A stretch of 64,000 nucleotides of DNA from Didymella arachidicola (lineage: Eukaryota; Ascomycota; Dothideomycetes; Pleosporales; Didymellaceae). A model generated the notes under the pieces. The model did no database searches. It was not told the origin of the DNA and worked only from the letters and a program-made list of their open reading frames with translations. Position 1 is the stretch's first letter. Every line of letters begins with the position of its first letter. A program made the position numbers and the translations under genes. Location: the NCBI GenBank assembly GCA_016630955.3, contig CM049988.1:2232001-2296000 (forward strand), written 5' to 3'. This document shows positions 9,958-20,362 of the stretch, in pieces.

Positions 9958-11613
9958 TCACTTAGAGACTACTTCTACTTCACTCTTGCACGTTTGCGCA
10001 TTGTGTCCGCCCTCTCCGCACCGTCCACAGCGTTGTTGGGATGGTTCACCTCCTTCAGCGCGCACCTGCTTCTTTGTCTTCTTTCCATCACGACGCGCCC
10101 CAAATTCCGCTAGAGCCGCCAGCCGCTGGCCTTCCTCAACCAGAAGGGATCCTCCCTCCTGAATTCGCTCCCTTTTGTGCGATTTGCGTCGTGTAGCAGC
10201 CTCAGTGGCTGCTTCAAGCTCACGGATCCGTTTTTGTGCCAGCGCAAGCTTATGCGATAGGATAGCTCCCCCCTTTGCGTAGTGCTCAATCGCACTGAGA
10301 ACAGAGGTGGGCGAACTGCCCTGTTCCCTCCTATACTTGTCTCGAATTAGAGTTGATTGCGACTCGAATTCTAGGGTATTGCTTGGGGTTTGCGACTGCC
10401 AGGGCTCGTTGTTTGTGGGGAGTGGTGGTGACGGAGTGCGCAGCTTCACATCAAGGGTTGATATAACCTGTTTCGGGTCAAAAGGGACTAATCCGGCCCC
10501 TCGGAACCCTCCTTGGATGTTGCTGGCAGTAATAGTTTTCTTGTAAGCCGCTTTAAAGCATGGCAGGAACTCCTGCTTCGTGACGTGGGTGATCCGGTTG
10601 CGGATGAGCTCATTGACCTCATCCCCGTACGCCTTCTTTAGAGGGGCAAAACAACCCACATCAAGTGGCTGCAGGAGATGCGATGAGTGCGGAGGCATAC
10701 ATAAAAGTACAATCTTGTGATCCTTGCAGTATTGCGTGAATCCTGCAGAGTTGTGGCTCTCGTGGCCATCAATAATAAGCATGCGGTGGGCTCCAACAGT
10801 ACGTTCCTTCGTATGCCTGTTAAAGTGCTTCAACCAGTCAAAACCAAGCTCGTTGTTAGTCCAGCCGTTCTCAGAGATGGCAATAACCCAGTCTTGGGGC
10901 AGGTTGTCGTCTTTATACCAGTTGGACTGGTGGTGGCGCGCTTTGAAGATGATGTAGGGCGGAATAGGCCATCCAGTAGCATTGATGCCCTGGATAACTG
11001 TTACCCACTCCCGGTTGCCTGGCTGGACCTGCTTTGCTCGTCCTGGCTTCCCTGCATCTGTTACGACTTTCCCGCTGCTTATCTGGCCCATCATGAAGCC
11101 TGTCTCGTCGAAGTTGTACGTGTCGTCGTCTAGGATACCATACTTAGCTTTGATGTTAGCTACAAGGCTGAACCAGTCCTGTATGACCTTCGGGTCCTCA
11201 CAGAGGGCTCGCCTGTAGTCGTACTTGTGATTGAAGACCACTTTGAGCTCCTCCCGACGCGAAACAAACGTACTGGCCCAGTTTGAGCCAACAGGGGCCA
11301 GACCGCGCTCCTTTCGCAGATAATTGGCCATATCAGTCACAGCTGCGAGCCGGGGGGACTCTCCTCAGGCAACCAGCTCAAGTATGTGCGTAACAATCAC
11401 CTGCTCCTCACTGTTTGTCAGGCTCCGTGAGTTGGCCATAGTAGTGACGCGTGAAGCCCTTCCGGCGAGTCGGTCGCGTAGAGTAGTTCGGGGCGCGTTG
11501 TAGATAGCTGCAGCGCGTCGCACAGAGAGCTTTGCGTCTTGTTCAAGAGCCCAAAGCGCAAGCTGTATCTGACGCTCTTTTAACGCGTTAGGCTGGTGCT
11601 GTTGTGGTGGCAT
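9958..11613 (-). pseudogene. element C transposase (DDE_1 with zinc knuckle), one in-frame stop
   Basis: Starting at the ATG at 11613, the frame is open for 552 codons except for TGA at codon 83 (11367-11365). It encodes an N-terminal helix-turn-helix (LALWALEQDAKLSVRRAAA), a second DNA-binding segment after the stop (DMANYLRKERGLAPVG), and the DDE catalytic core with motifs TYNFDETGFMMG, LIIDGHESHNSAGF and SHLLQPLDVGCFAPLKKAYG. The C-terminus ends in a CCHC zinc knuckle, CGRCGEGGHNAQTC, found in a subset of fungal pogo-like transposases. The stop lies where relatives usually have Arg, so a CGA-to-TGA change is the simplest explanation. Without it the gene would look functional. No intron explains it. 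Confidence 0.88.
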
Positions 11614-11637
11614 TGGAGTGGTGATAGTGTTTTGGTG

Positions 11638-11689
11638 GGGTCTTGGCAAAAGTGGGCGACTCGCCCGTGTGGGCGGCTCGCCCGTGAGG
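11638..11689 (-). repeat. right terminal inverted repeat of element C
   Basis: Exact 52-bp inverted copy of 9834-9885, followed by TA at 11690-11691. Confidence 0.95.
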
Positions 11690-11691
11690 TA

Positions 11692-12572
11692 CGTTAACAG
11701 TATTTAATAAAATCCTACGTTAGATGACTGCCACAGCCATCTACAATTAAGAGGCGGTACTTTCTTTGCGCCTTAGGCTTAGTGTGACAGTTAAACACCT
11801 GCTTAAGCTAGGCTAATCCTATGTTATTGTTTGTATATCCTAAAGGCGAAGAGGTGACGTAGATAGGGTGCTTTCCTGCCTAAATATCTACTACCTAGCG
11901 GCTCTAGATAGCGGAGTTCTTTAACGCAAAGATAAGGCCTAGGGGAACAGCAGTATTATTAGCGCAGATGCAAGCTAGGAGGCTTACCTACTCACGTAAG
12001 CCATCTTAACAAGCCTGACTAACCTCCTTCTTCTTATATTAACGCCTGCTGAACACCTGTTTTGTTCTACCTAGCACCCCTATCGCGAAGCCTTTCTTAT
12101 CTATATTGTATGTGTGCTTCGGCTCTAGCTCGTACTAAGCAATCTTCTGCTGCAGAAGCTTAAAATACAGCTTGTATTTGTCCTCTGACTCAGCGTTGTG
12201 GCGATTTGAGTCCATGCCGGTAGTCCATTGAGATGTGAGGCGATCGTGGTAACGGTGCTAGAAGCGCGTAACCCAGCTATCAGAGCAGGGTTGCAAGGCA
12301 ATAGAGGATGCGAAATTCTGTATCATATGCCTTGTAGGTGGTAAGCGACGCGATGACAGCTCCTCTATATACTTGACTAGATCTAATGCTTGTTATTAGC
12401 TAAGTTTCTGTTAATTATCGTTGGCGACGTGTTGGGGGACCAAATTAAGTCGATGTGCGCGCGACAACGTTAAGCGATTAACACCATGTTTTTTTCCAAT
12501 TGTTGTATATACAATTTTTTCGTCAGGCTTTAAAGAACGTATCTTATTAAGCGCTGCTTGAATTCCTGGCAT
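11692..12572 (-). pseudogene. N-terminal remnant of element A transposase
   Basis: The minus strand begins at an ATG at 12572 and encodes a degraded helix-turn-helix (MPGIQAALNKIRSLKPDEK) similar in layout to element B, including the KKHGVNRLTLSRAH block. Further on it contains KHTYNIDKKGFAIGV, the counterpart of HTYNIDEKGFLIGV in B. Stops and lost frame are frequent, and the DNA is noticeably richer in TA than B or C. The piece ends at the insertion point of C. Confidence 0.83.
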
Positions 12573-12621
12573 TAATAGTTAAGTAATTACGCGTTGAAGT
12601 TGTGTTGTGAATCGCGATTAC

Positions 12622-12662
12622 CGTGCATTGGTTGAATCCGTGCATTGGGTGCATGGACACGG
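12622..12662 (-). repeat. right terminal inverted repeat of element A
   Basis: 41-bp inverted copy of 6542-6582 with one mismatch, followed by target TA at 12663-12664. Confidence 0.93.
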
Positions 12663-12664
12663 TA

Positions 12665-13381
12665 TCCGAATGGCAGATTAGCCGTTCCTCACTTTCTGTT
12701 TCTACGAAGGAAGATGTTTTGGCAACCCGCGTGGTGCGAAGAGTGTTCGGTAGCCCAGCAAGCTCTGAACATTGGCGCTGAAAGGCATTCAACGGGGGGA
12801 CATTCTACTGAACCCTAATCAGCCCTATAGCTGCGGCCTGGTAACGACGGCGCCCGTGAAACGAGCCGCATGCAGCAACCGCCAGTGTGGATTAGGTAAC
12901 TTCGGATGAAGTATCAGCAGCACCGATTGGCCGGAGAGTGATCCGTTCATTACTGTATGCAAGGGTTTTGTTGCTATTCACGTCTATTTTCGCAGCAGAC
13001 GTTCCCAAATAACGGGTGGATGGCTGTGGTAGCTTCAACTTGCGAGACAGAAATCACCGGACAAGGCGCGCCAGCTCAAATCAAATGTTTTAGACTAGCT
13101 TAAGGTCACGACGCTAACATCGAAACGTGATAATGCATGCGATTCGCGAATTCCATGTGCAAGGGCAAAGGCGATCCAGACTCGTTCCGTCCCGACTGGG
13201 ACCAGAGAGCGCCGGCGGGGCGAAAACACCTGCAGAACGGAGGCGCGGCCTTTACACAGCTGCTTGACATTCTCGACGCCCTCCCAGCCCTTTGAGTCTG
13301 GTGTAACCGCCTGCAGAGCATGGAGTGTAAGGAGGTCCGCTGTTCTTCCCCGCATTTGTCAGCCCAGAGCTGTCTTTCGAC
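12665..13381 (+). promoter_or_regulatory. 5' flank of the histidine kinase gene
   Basis: About 720 bp between the end of the transposon stack and the kinase start codon. No gene is supported. It probably carries the kinase promoter and leader, and the insertion of element A lies immediately upstream of it. Confidence 0.5.
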
Positions 13382-16300
13382 ATGAGTGCGCGCTCGACGC
13401 CCGCCCAGCGCATCCGAGCCCTCTCCGAGAAGAAGAGAGAGCGCGAAGTCCTCCAATATGTCGCCGCCTACCGTGACCTGCCGCATCTGGAGGAGCTGTC
13501 GTCTGGGCCCGAGGTTTCGCATCTGCCCGCCGATCACAATGCCCGACAGTCCACGGACTCGACTTTGACTGCGCTGTGCCAGCTGGCGGCGTTGCGCATG
13601 AACGCGCAGCGCGCCTTGGTCTCGCTCATAGACGACAAATACCAGCATGTCCTGGCAGAGGCGACTCCACAAACATCGTTGCGCGGAGGAGCCCCACCAG
13701 GCGCGGGGTCGAAGTCGTTGTGGTTGGGCAGTGTCAGCATCCCTCGAAGTTGGGGTGTTTGCGAGCAGGTGTTGGCATTGGATGTGGGCAGCGGAGCCAC
13801 AGGCGAAGGATTATCGGTCATCATCAACAAAGACCTTCTCGACAACGATCGATATGCACAACGAACATACGTTCGAGACGGCCCCCAAGTCCGTTTCTAT
13901 GCTGGTGCAGCTCTCATCAGTCCTCACGGCGCCGTCGTGGGCGCCCTATGCGTTTTCGACGACGAGCCCAGGCCACTAAGCATCCCCGATGAGGACGTCA
14001 GCTATCTCGAGGATCTCGCAGGCACAATCATCGAGTACCTTGGCAACTATACAGTCAGAGACCGCTTCAAGCGCGGCGAGAAACTCACGCGTGGGCTCAT
14101 CTCCTTTGCTGAAGGAGCGTCTGCGCTGCTACCGCTCGACAACGTCGACGTCACGGGTCCACGCTCGCCCACAACAGATTCAACGACTTCATTCAGTTCA
14201 GACGTGGGAGCAAGGTCCACGCAGGATGCGTCTACTGAGGTAGACACGCCGTCGCAGGCACCTCAGACAGCATATGCAGCTTCACAGGTGTCAAACGCTG
14301 ATTCCCAGGGGTCTGGACAGACGCAAACGAAACAAATTTTTTCCACTGGTTCGGACACTGTACGAGCAGGATCCACACGTAACACCTCTTTGCGAGCTTT
14401 GCAGGACACCATCTTACCAACGAACTCGAGATCGATGTTCGCTCGAGCCGCAAGTGTCATGCTTGCATCTAGCGACCTAGACGGAGTTTTGATCCTCGAT
14501 GCATCCGTTGCAGCAACTGGGCATCGACAACATCCGGCAGCTCCACAACGCGACCGGCTCAGCGGCGGCCAATCCGACTCTACGACGGCTGGCTCCAAAT
14601 CGGAATCGAGCGAAGACAGCAGCTCACGCAGCAGCAACGCCAATAAGAGCGTCAATTCGTCTTCGGGGAAGAAGTGTGGCGTCCTCGGAGCCGCACCCTC
14701 GAAACCAATGGTAAATACAGATGGCACGCCAGGGACTGGCTTCCTCGCGGAGTCTAATCTTGCGCGTCTGCTGCGGGAGTACCCGCACGGGAAGGTGTTC
14801 AATTACACAGCCATGGGCGTCTCCATGTCGTCAACAGACGACTCGTCTTCGCACAGTGGTTCCCGTGATGACTTCCTGGCCAGTGGTGATGATCAACGGC
14901 CTGCACCCAGTCGAAGAGCTGGACGTGTGTCGAGGAGTTCCAAAGCTGTCGCAGAACTACTGCCCGAAGCCCGAAGCGTGGCATTTGTGCCTTTCTGGGA
15001 CTATGAAAGATCGAGATGGTTCGCCGGATGTTTGTGTTGGACTAACAACCCGGATCGATTGCTCTCTGTATCTGTGGACTTGGCTTACTTCAACATCTTC
15101 AGTCATTCTATCATGCGCGAATTATCACGGCTGGATGCCGTTGCCCTGAATCAGCAGAAGACTACGTTTGTTGCCTCCATCTCCCACGAATTACGTTCAC
15201 CACTGCACGGAATTTTGGGTACACTGGAGTTTATAAGAGATACCACGCTGGATACCTTCCAGACCAGTATGCTCAATTCCTTGAATAGTTGCGGTCAGAC
15301 TCTGCTCGACACCATCAACCACGTCATGGACCACTCCAAGATGAGCGAGACCACTAAGAATGTGTCTACTAGACGGCTCAAGAACACGAAGACTGTTCGA
15401 TTATCCTCGAAGCCGCTCAAGACACGACGCATATTGAAGGATCCAGCTTTTGATCTGGGTATAGCCACCGAAGAGGTTGTGGAGGCTGTGTTTGCTGGAT
15501 CATCGTTCCTTCCCATTTTGAGCTCGAAGAACGCACCTGTGTCCCCAACAGGGTCGACAACAGCATCGGTACTTAGTGAGCCAACCGACATTACGACAAG
15601 GCGCAAAACGAGCTACATCATACTCGATATAAGCCACGAGCAGGATTGGATTTACTGTTTCCCTGTAGGGTCTTGGAAGAGAACAGTCATGAAGTAAGCT
15701 TTGATAATCCATTCAGTGGTCCAAGGACAAAGCTCATAATGATACAGTCTCTTCGGCAACGCCGTTAAATACACGCACACGGGTCACATAACCGTATCGC
15801 TCCATGCAGCAGATGTTGCAAGGACAACGGGTTCGCAAACCACAATTACGCTCACTGTTACCGACACAGGCAGTGGCATGAGTCCTGCCTTCCTTGCCAA
15901 TAAGGCATTCCAACCGTTCTCGCAAGAGAACCCACATAGCTCCGGAGTTGGCTTGGGTTTGAGCATTGTCCGGCAGATCATCGAGACCAATGGTGGCAAG
16001 ATTGAGATTAGTAGTGATCACACCTTTGGGACAAAGATCATGGTCAAGCTATCTTTAATTAGACCAGAGACAGCACGAAATTCTCTGCCAAAACGAGATG
16101 AATACTTGTCCTGGCTAACACGGTTGACGGGCCGCAAGATATGCATATTGCATAGGTCTCACGCTGACCAGGATGTTATCGACGAGCCACAGAATGCTGA
16201 AGGATTGGCAAAGTTTACAAAAGCACTAACGAGCACCTTGGCAAACCACCTGAAGATGGATGTTGTCCAGACAACGAAGTGGGAAGGCAATGATTGTGAT

Positions 16301-17475
16301 CTTGTCATCTGTCCGGAACCATCCTTCGATTACCTTAACTCCATCCGGGAGCAGAGAGCCAATGCTAAAGCTGCGAAAGCAGCAATGACTGTTTTCGTTG
16401 CTTTGGATGCTCTCGAAGCTGCGACATTACATTCTGATGTTCGCGTTAAGAACAAGGAATCAGTGGTCGAAATCATGACTCAGCCGTAAGTGGGCCGCTG
16501 GTGGTCTGTTGATGTTGCTTCATCGTCTTTTGCTGACACAATACAGACTTGGACCTTACAAACTAGCTTATGTATTGAACAAATGTCTCGACCGATTCGA
16601 ACATCCGGACGAGAACGTACCGAAGACTTCTGATCCTACCCCTACCTTCGAAGTTAACCTCCCTCGGTCAAGGTCGATACATATTGAGGACTCGTCGGCA
16701 CCTTCTCCTCCTGCTCCCGCTCCCCCAGTCTCTCCCCCGGCGGTTGAAATGCCACCACTCGTGAATCAGCCTTTTTGGCATGCCACAGACAAGCCTAGAG
16801 CTGCCTCTTCAACATATCAAAGCTCCGAAAGTCTTCCAACACCGGCTGCTGGGGCACCCGTCGATGAAGAACTTCCGCCTCCAGTTCTCCCTAAGCTTAC
16901 AATACCCAGCCAAGCAATTAGCACCTCACCGAACATTCTCATTACAGATGACAACGTAATCAACCGCAGGGTCAGTCTGATCCTGGCGTACTAATCCCTG
17001 TACACTAAGCTAACGCGTCACAGCTTCTTGTAGCCTTCATGAACAAATACAGTCTTCAATATACCGAAGCCGAGAACGGCCTTGAAGCTGTGCGTGCACA
17101 TCAGTCAAGCCAAGTAAAGTTCGATGTTATTCTGATGGGTAAGTCCGGCTGCTCTACTACAAGAAACTGGACTTCCGGTTCTAATTCTCTTCGACAGACA
17201 TGTCAATGCCGGTCATGGATGGAATGACGGCAACAAGAACTATCCGACAGTACGAGCAGGAGTACAATATCCCCCGGTGTTGCATCATCGCTCTGACAGG
17301 CTTGGCATCCGCAAGCGCGAAGCTTGAGGCTTGGAACTCTGGGATAGACCATTTCATGACTAAGCCAGTCAACTTCAAAGCCCTCAGAAAGTTTTTGAAG
17401 AAAGAGGAAGCCCGGCGAGATGAAGCTACAGAAGCAGCTCAGGATTCAAACATAGCATCCCTATCCGGTAGCTGA
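13382..17475 (+). CDS. GAF-domain hybrid histidine kinase
   Basis: Predicted cytosolic two-component sensor of 1,288 residues that should autophosphorylate on His and pass the phosphate to its own receiver and then to an HPt protein. Five exons: 13382-15693, 15748-16485, 16547-16970, 17024-17138 and 17198-17475. A GAF-like region occupies about residues 50-220 (LCQLAALRMNAQRALVSLID, ... GALCVFDDEPRPLS). A long Ser-rich linker follows. The H-box is ASISHELRSPLHG with His602. The ATP-binding domain, joined across the first intron, has the N-box NLFGNAVKYT, then DTGSGM and GVGLGLSIV. The receiver domain near the C-terminus has LITDDN, the phospho-acceptor Asp1197 (DVILMD, split by the fourth intron) and MTKPVN. 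No transmembrane segment is apparent. All introns are short GT-AG. The gene looks complete; the stimulus is unknown. Confidence 0.92.
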
Positions 17476-17843
17476 AGGCGGCACTGAATGAGCTCGGTCC
17501 TTGAAAAATCATTACCCTCGGAGCCTACCTAGAAATACTGGTCGTCCTACACACAGATCGATCAGATTGACGTGCCGCGGACAATCAACGGCCATTGTGT
17601 GGCTCGCAAGCCAGACTCGCACAGAGGACAGGCTCGCGGTGCTTTCGACGAGCCTTTGGAACCGCCTGCATCGGTCACAGTATCTCCTCGATGTAGATAT
17701 ACACCAGCAGCCAGCTGCTATGCCCGCCTCCATTTGACCCCTTGCACATCTCAGTATACGATGAGAGTGTACCAATTAGATATTTTCCCTTTCATGTCCT
17801 CCCGTGCCACCTCGTCAAGAGGAAGCTCATTCAACCCTATTCT
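17476..17843. other. convergent intergenic region, no gene
   Basis: 368 bp between the 3' ends of the histidine kinase (+) and the bZIP gene (-). No coding signal; it should hold the two 3' untranslated regions. Confidence 0.6.
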
Positions 17844-18754
17844 TCAATCAAACTCAAATAAAATCCTTTGCTCCCCCCTCTTCTCCCGCCAACAATTCGT
17901 ACTCTCCATCAACCCCCCGCACCCCTTGACAAGCCATCCCCACTTCCTCAGAAACGGCACCGTAGCCTCCCACGCCCGCGGATCCGCCACGTCGCCCCAA
18001 ACGATGAGATTCGGCTTCTGAACAGCAGTTTCCTCGACATCGAGTAGATCCGCGCTGATATCTGCTTCTAGATCTGTCCAACTCAGACCCAGGATCACGT
18101 CCCGGAGCTCTGGCAGCGGGAACAGATCGATCCAGGGTCGGTGCTGTACGCGCATCTGCAGCGCTGTTGGCTGTAGTGCGGATGGAAGGTGAGTAGATGG
18201 CGCGATAGGACCGATGTCACTGTGGCTGTTGAACGGCGAGACCGCATCGTATATACACAGTGATGCGCGAGGGATGTCGAGGAGTAGAGCGTTCTGCATC
18301 AGCGCGTGGATCACGTTGAGTTGCACGACTATGTGCAGAGCTGCGGGCCTGGGTGCGTGAAGCATGTATTCTGTGTATGCGCGGCGCGCGTAAAAGTCCA
18401 GACGCGCTTGTGCGCCTGGTAGCATGTTGTTGCATACTCGACCGGGGATGTAGTTTGTGATTTGGGCAGGGGTTATGCGGATTAGGTCTGTGTTGGTTTG
18501 TGGTTTTTCTATATCGGTTGACAGTGTTGATGACCCGGACTCTGAGGTGTGTTGATGCTGTTGCTGGTGCTGTTGCTGTAGCTTCCTCTTTCCTGTACGG
18601 AAAGTGGTCAGTCACCGCAAGACTTGAAGAGAGATCGGTGAGACTGACTCCATAGCCGTTGCGCATGTCGATTCTGCAACCTCCTTCGAGTAGCAGAATC
18701 AGTCACCCCTGTCCAATCGTCTCCACGACTAGTAGCCTCGATTTGCTGCGGCAT
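17844..18754 (-). CDS. bZIP transcription factor with DUF3425-type C-terminus
   Basis: Predicted nuclear DNA-binding protein of 284 residues. Exons are 18754-18649 and 18592-17844, with intron 18593-18648 (GTCAGT...ACAG) falling inside the Arg36 codon. The N-terminus has the fungal signature DWTGVTDSATRRRLQNR followed by the basic region with the canonical N-x7-R spacing (Asn28, Arg36). A Gln/His-rich patch follows, with no long heptad zipper, as is common in this family. The rest resembles the DUF3425 domain: ITPAQITNYIPGRV near the start, PWIDLFPLPELRD in the middle and a WGDVADPRAWEATV ... WLVKGCGGLMESTN block near the end. The ATG at 18754 is chosen because it directly precedes the bZIP; an upstream in-frame ATG at 18820 is possible. 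Targets are unknown. Confidence 0.85.
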
Positions 18755-19513
18755 CCGCTGTAAGACGATTGATGACGCCTTCGTCGATCGGTCCATGTTG
18801 CAGTGCATGGTGATTGCCAACTCTGCAAGGGTACATAGAGTCTACATTGGGTGTCTGGGGTTTAAGAAATGCAGCTTGCTTATAAGCATTGACCAGGAAG
18901 AGTTGCTGAGAACCATCGAAGACGTCGTTGTAGTGAAGACTATGCATCGTACAGCCAATGACGTACTGAGTACTGAGGGTCCACTTGGGACGCTATAAGC
19001 AGCCTGCATTAGCGTGCGAGGCTATCCTGGGATCTCAAGACTCAAATCCCTCCCCTGCTAAGGATGCGTGTCGTGCATGCACTTGCTCAAGAGTGTTGTG
19101 AGTATGTAGTGAGCTGCTTCCCAGACTTCTGCCAACTTCACAGGGCATGTACGACCAGTCACTGTCATCTACATTCCACCCGCTTAACCTGGTACACAGC
19201 CCTCGGCCGTTAGTGAGACAAGCAGCTACCATGAGCTGACGTGGACTTGGACAAGAGTGTGCAGTAAGCGCCCGCAGAGCGACGAGTATATGGAAGGTCT
19301 TTGAGCGAGAAATCCGAGAAGCCAGGCCACGAATTCGGCATCCTAAAGGGCGTCCAGATTACGAGCGACCACTCTACAATCACTTGCCTGCGGACACTCT
19401 CTGTTCCATGGAAGATATGATTAGTTATCGCAGGTGGGTTGAGCAGAAGCAATAGCCGAGCATTGAAGAATATAATCCTCGATTCGCTAAGTAAACGTAC
19501 GCACACAATTGAC
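18755..19513. promoter_or_regulatory. promoter region of the bZIP gene, no other gene
   Basis: 760 bp between the bZIP start (-) and the 3' end of the peroxiredoxin gene (-). No frame has recognisable motifs. It should contain the bZIP promoter and the peroxiredoxin 3' end. Confidence 0.5.
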
Positions 19514-20362
19514 CTAAGCCTTGGTCTCGTCAACCTTCGCTGCAGTGTCAGCAACTTCTGCAGCAGTCTCTGCAGCCTCTGTGTCGTCTGCCTTGACATC
19601 GCTGCCGCCAGCTACGAGGCCCTGAACGACCTTATGGGTTCCATCAGGGCTACCAGGCTCAGATGCTAGTACCTTGCCCTCCTTGTTCACTACGAAGACG
19701 CCACGAGTGGTGCCCTTGGGTGCCTTCTTCAGACCAATTGCCGAGATAAGTGTTTGCGAGGGGTCGCACAGCAGGCTGTAAGGGAGGCTCTGCTTAGTCT
19801 TAAACGTAGTGTTGGCCTTGGGACTGTCGTTGGACAGTCCGAAGATGCTGAAGCCGGTCGCAGTAAGGGGCGCGTACGAGTCACGGAAGAGGCACACTTG
19901 CTTGGTACCTTGGCACGTCTTAGCAATATTCTTGCAATTTGGGAAGGGGAACGTACATCCTGGGGTCGAAGCCTTAGGGTACGTGAACAGCACGACTCCA
20001 CCCTTGCTCTGCTCTACTAGCTTTGCGAGCGTAGTCTTCTCTCCATCATGTGTCTCGACCTCACCGCCGAAGTTGGCAAGGTCAATTGTGTCGCCAACTT
20101 TGGGGGTTCCTGAAGATGAAGTAGCAGAAGCGGTGGGCTTGCTCTCGCCGTTGGTCGCATCGGCGACCGCTTCCTCAGCAGCCTTGACCGCCTCAGTCAC
20201 AGTCTCAGCGACAACAGCTGCTGCTTCAGTGACGATGGCGCTGGCTTTCTCAACCACAGTCTTGTCATTGGCAGCTGTTTTCTTGCCCTTGGGCGCCGAG
20301 GCCTTCTTAGCTGGGCGCACTGGCGCTGGGGGAGGCGTCTTGCGCTTGCGTAGCTCAACCAT
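19514..20362 (-). CDS. PrxQ/Dot5-like nuclear thiol peroxidase
   Basis: Predicted thioredoxin-dependent peroxidase of 266 residues. Exons are 20362-19957 and 19908-19514; the 48-nt intron (19909-19956) interrupts the codon of the peroxidatic cysteine. After splicing the active site reads STPGC-TKQVC, with Cys136 and Cys141 in the C-x4-C arrangement of the BCP/PrxQ subgroup, in a thioredoxin fold that includes VVLFTYPKA, FRDSYAPL and FGLSNDSPK. The first ~80 residues are Lys- and Ala-rich with basic clusters (RPAKKASAPKGKK) resembling a nuclear localisation signal, as in yeast Dot5. The C-terminus is an acidic Ala-rich tail. Because the intron length is a multiple of three and lacks a stop, the unspliced frame stays open; the spliced form matches the family and is preferred. 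Confidence 0.9.
   Translation of the reverse strand: MVELRKRKTPPPAPVRPAKKASAPKGKKTAANDKTVVEKASAIVTEAAAVVAETVTEAVKAAEEAVADATNGESKPTASATSSSGTPKVGDTIDLANFGGEVETHDGEKTTLAKLVEQSKGGVVLFTYPKASTPGCTFPFPNCKNIAKTCQGTKQVCLFRDSYAPLTATGFSIFGLSNDSPKANTTFKTKQSLPYSLLCDPSQTLISAIGLKKAPKGTTRGVFVVNKEGKVLASEPGSPDGTHKVVQGLVAGGSDVKADDTEAAETAAEVADTAAKVDETKA

Larger units (their letters stand above)
9834..11689 (-). mobile_element. Fot1/pogo-type transposon C, nested in A
   Basis: An 1,856-bp element with perfect 52-bp terminal inverted repeats (9834-9885 and 11638-11689) and TA duplications (9832-9833, 11690-11691). It inserted into the middle of the transposase gene of A. The repeats contain two imperfect copies of a GGGCGAGYCGCCCA-like unit. 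Its terminal sequence and transposase differ from A and B, so it is a separate family. Removing it restores the target AACGTACGTT, a 10-bp palindrome centred on the TA. Confidence 0.95.
6542..12662 (-). mobile_element. outer Fot1/pogo-type transposon A (decayed, hosts B and C)
   Basis: Terminal inverted repeats of 41 bp (6542-6582 and 12622-12662) match with one mismatch and are flanked by TA on both sides (6540-6541, 12663-12664), the target duplication of the Tc1/mariner superfamily. The element spans 6,121 bp, but removing inner elements B and C with one TA each leaves about 2,149 bp, almost the size of B (2,112 bp). Its transposase runs on the minus strand in three pieces and is full of stops. 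Its ends share the first 14 bases (CCGTGTCCGTGCAC) with B, so A and B are related families. The remnant shows many TAA/TAG codons where the relative has CAA or other codons, as expected from repeat-induced point mutation. It was the first to insert. Confidence 0.9.
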
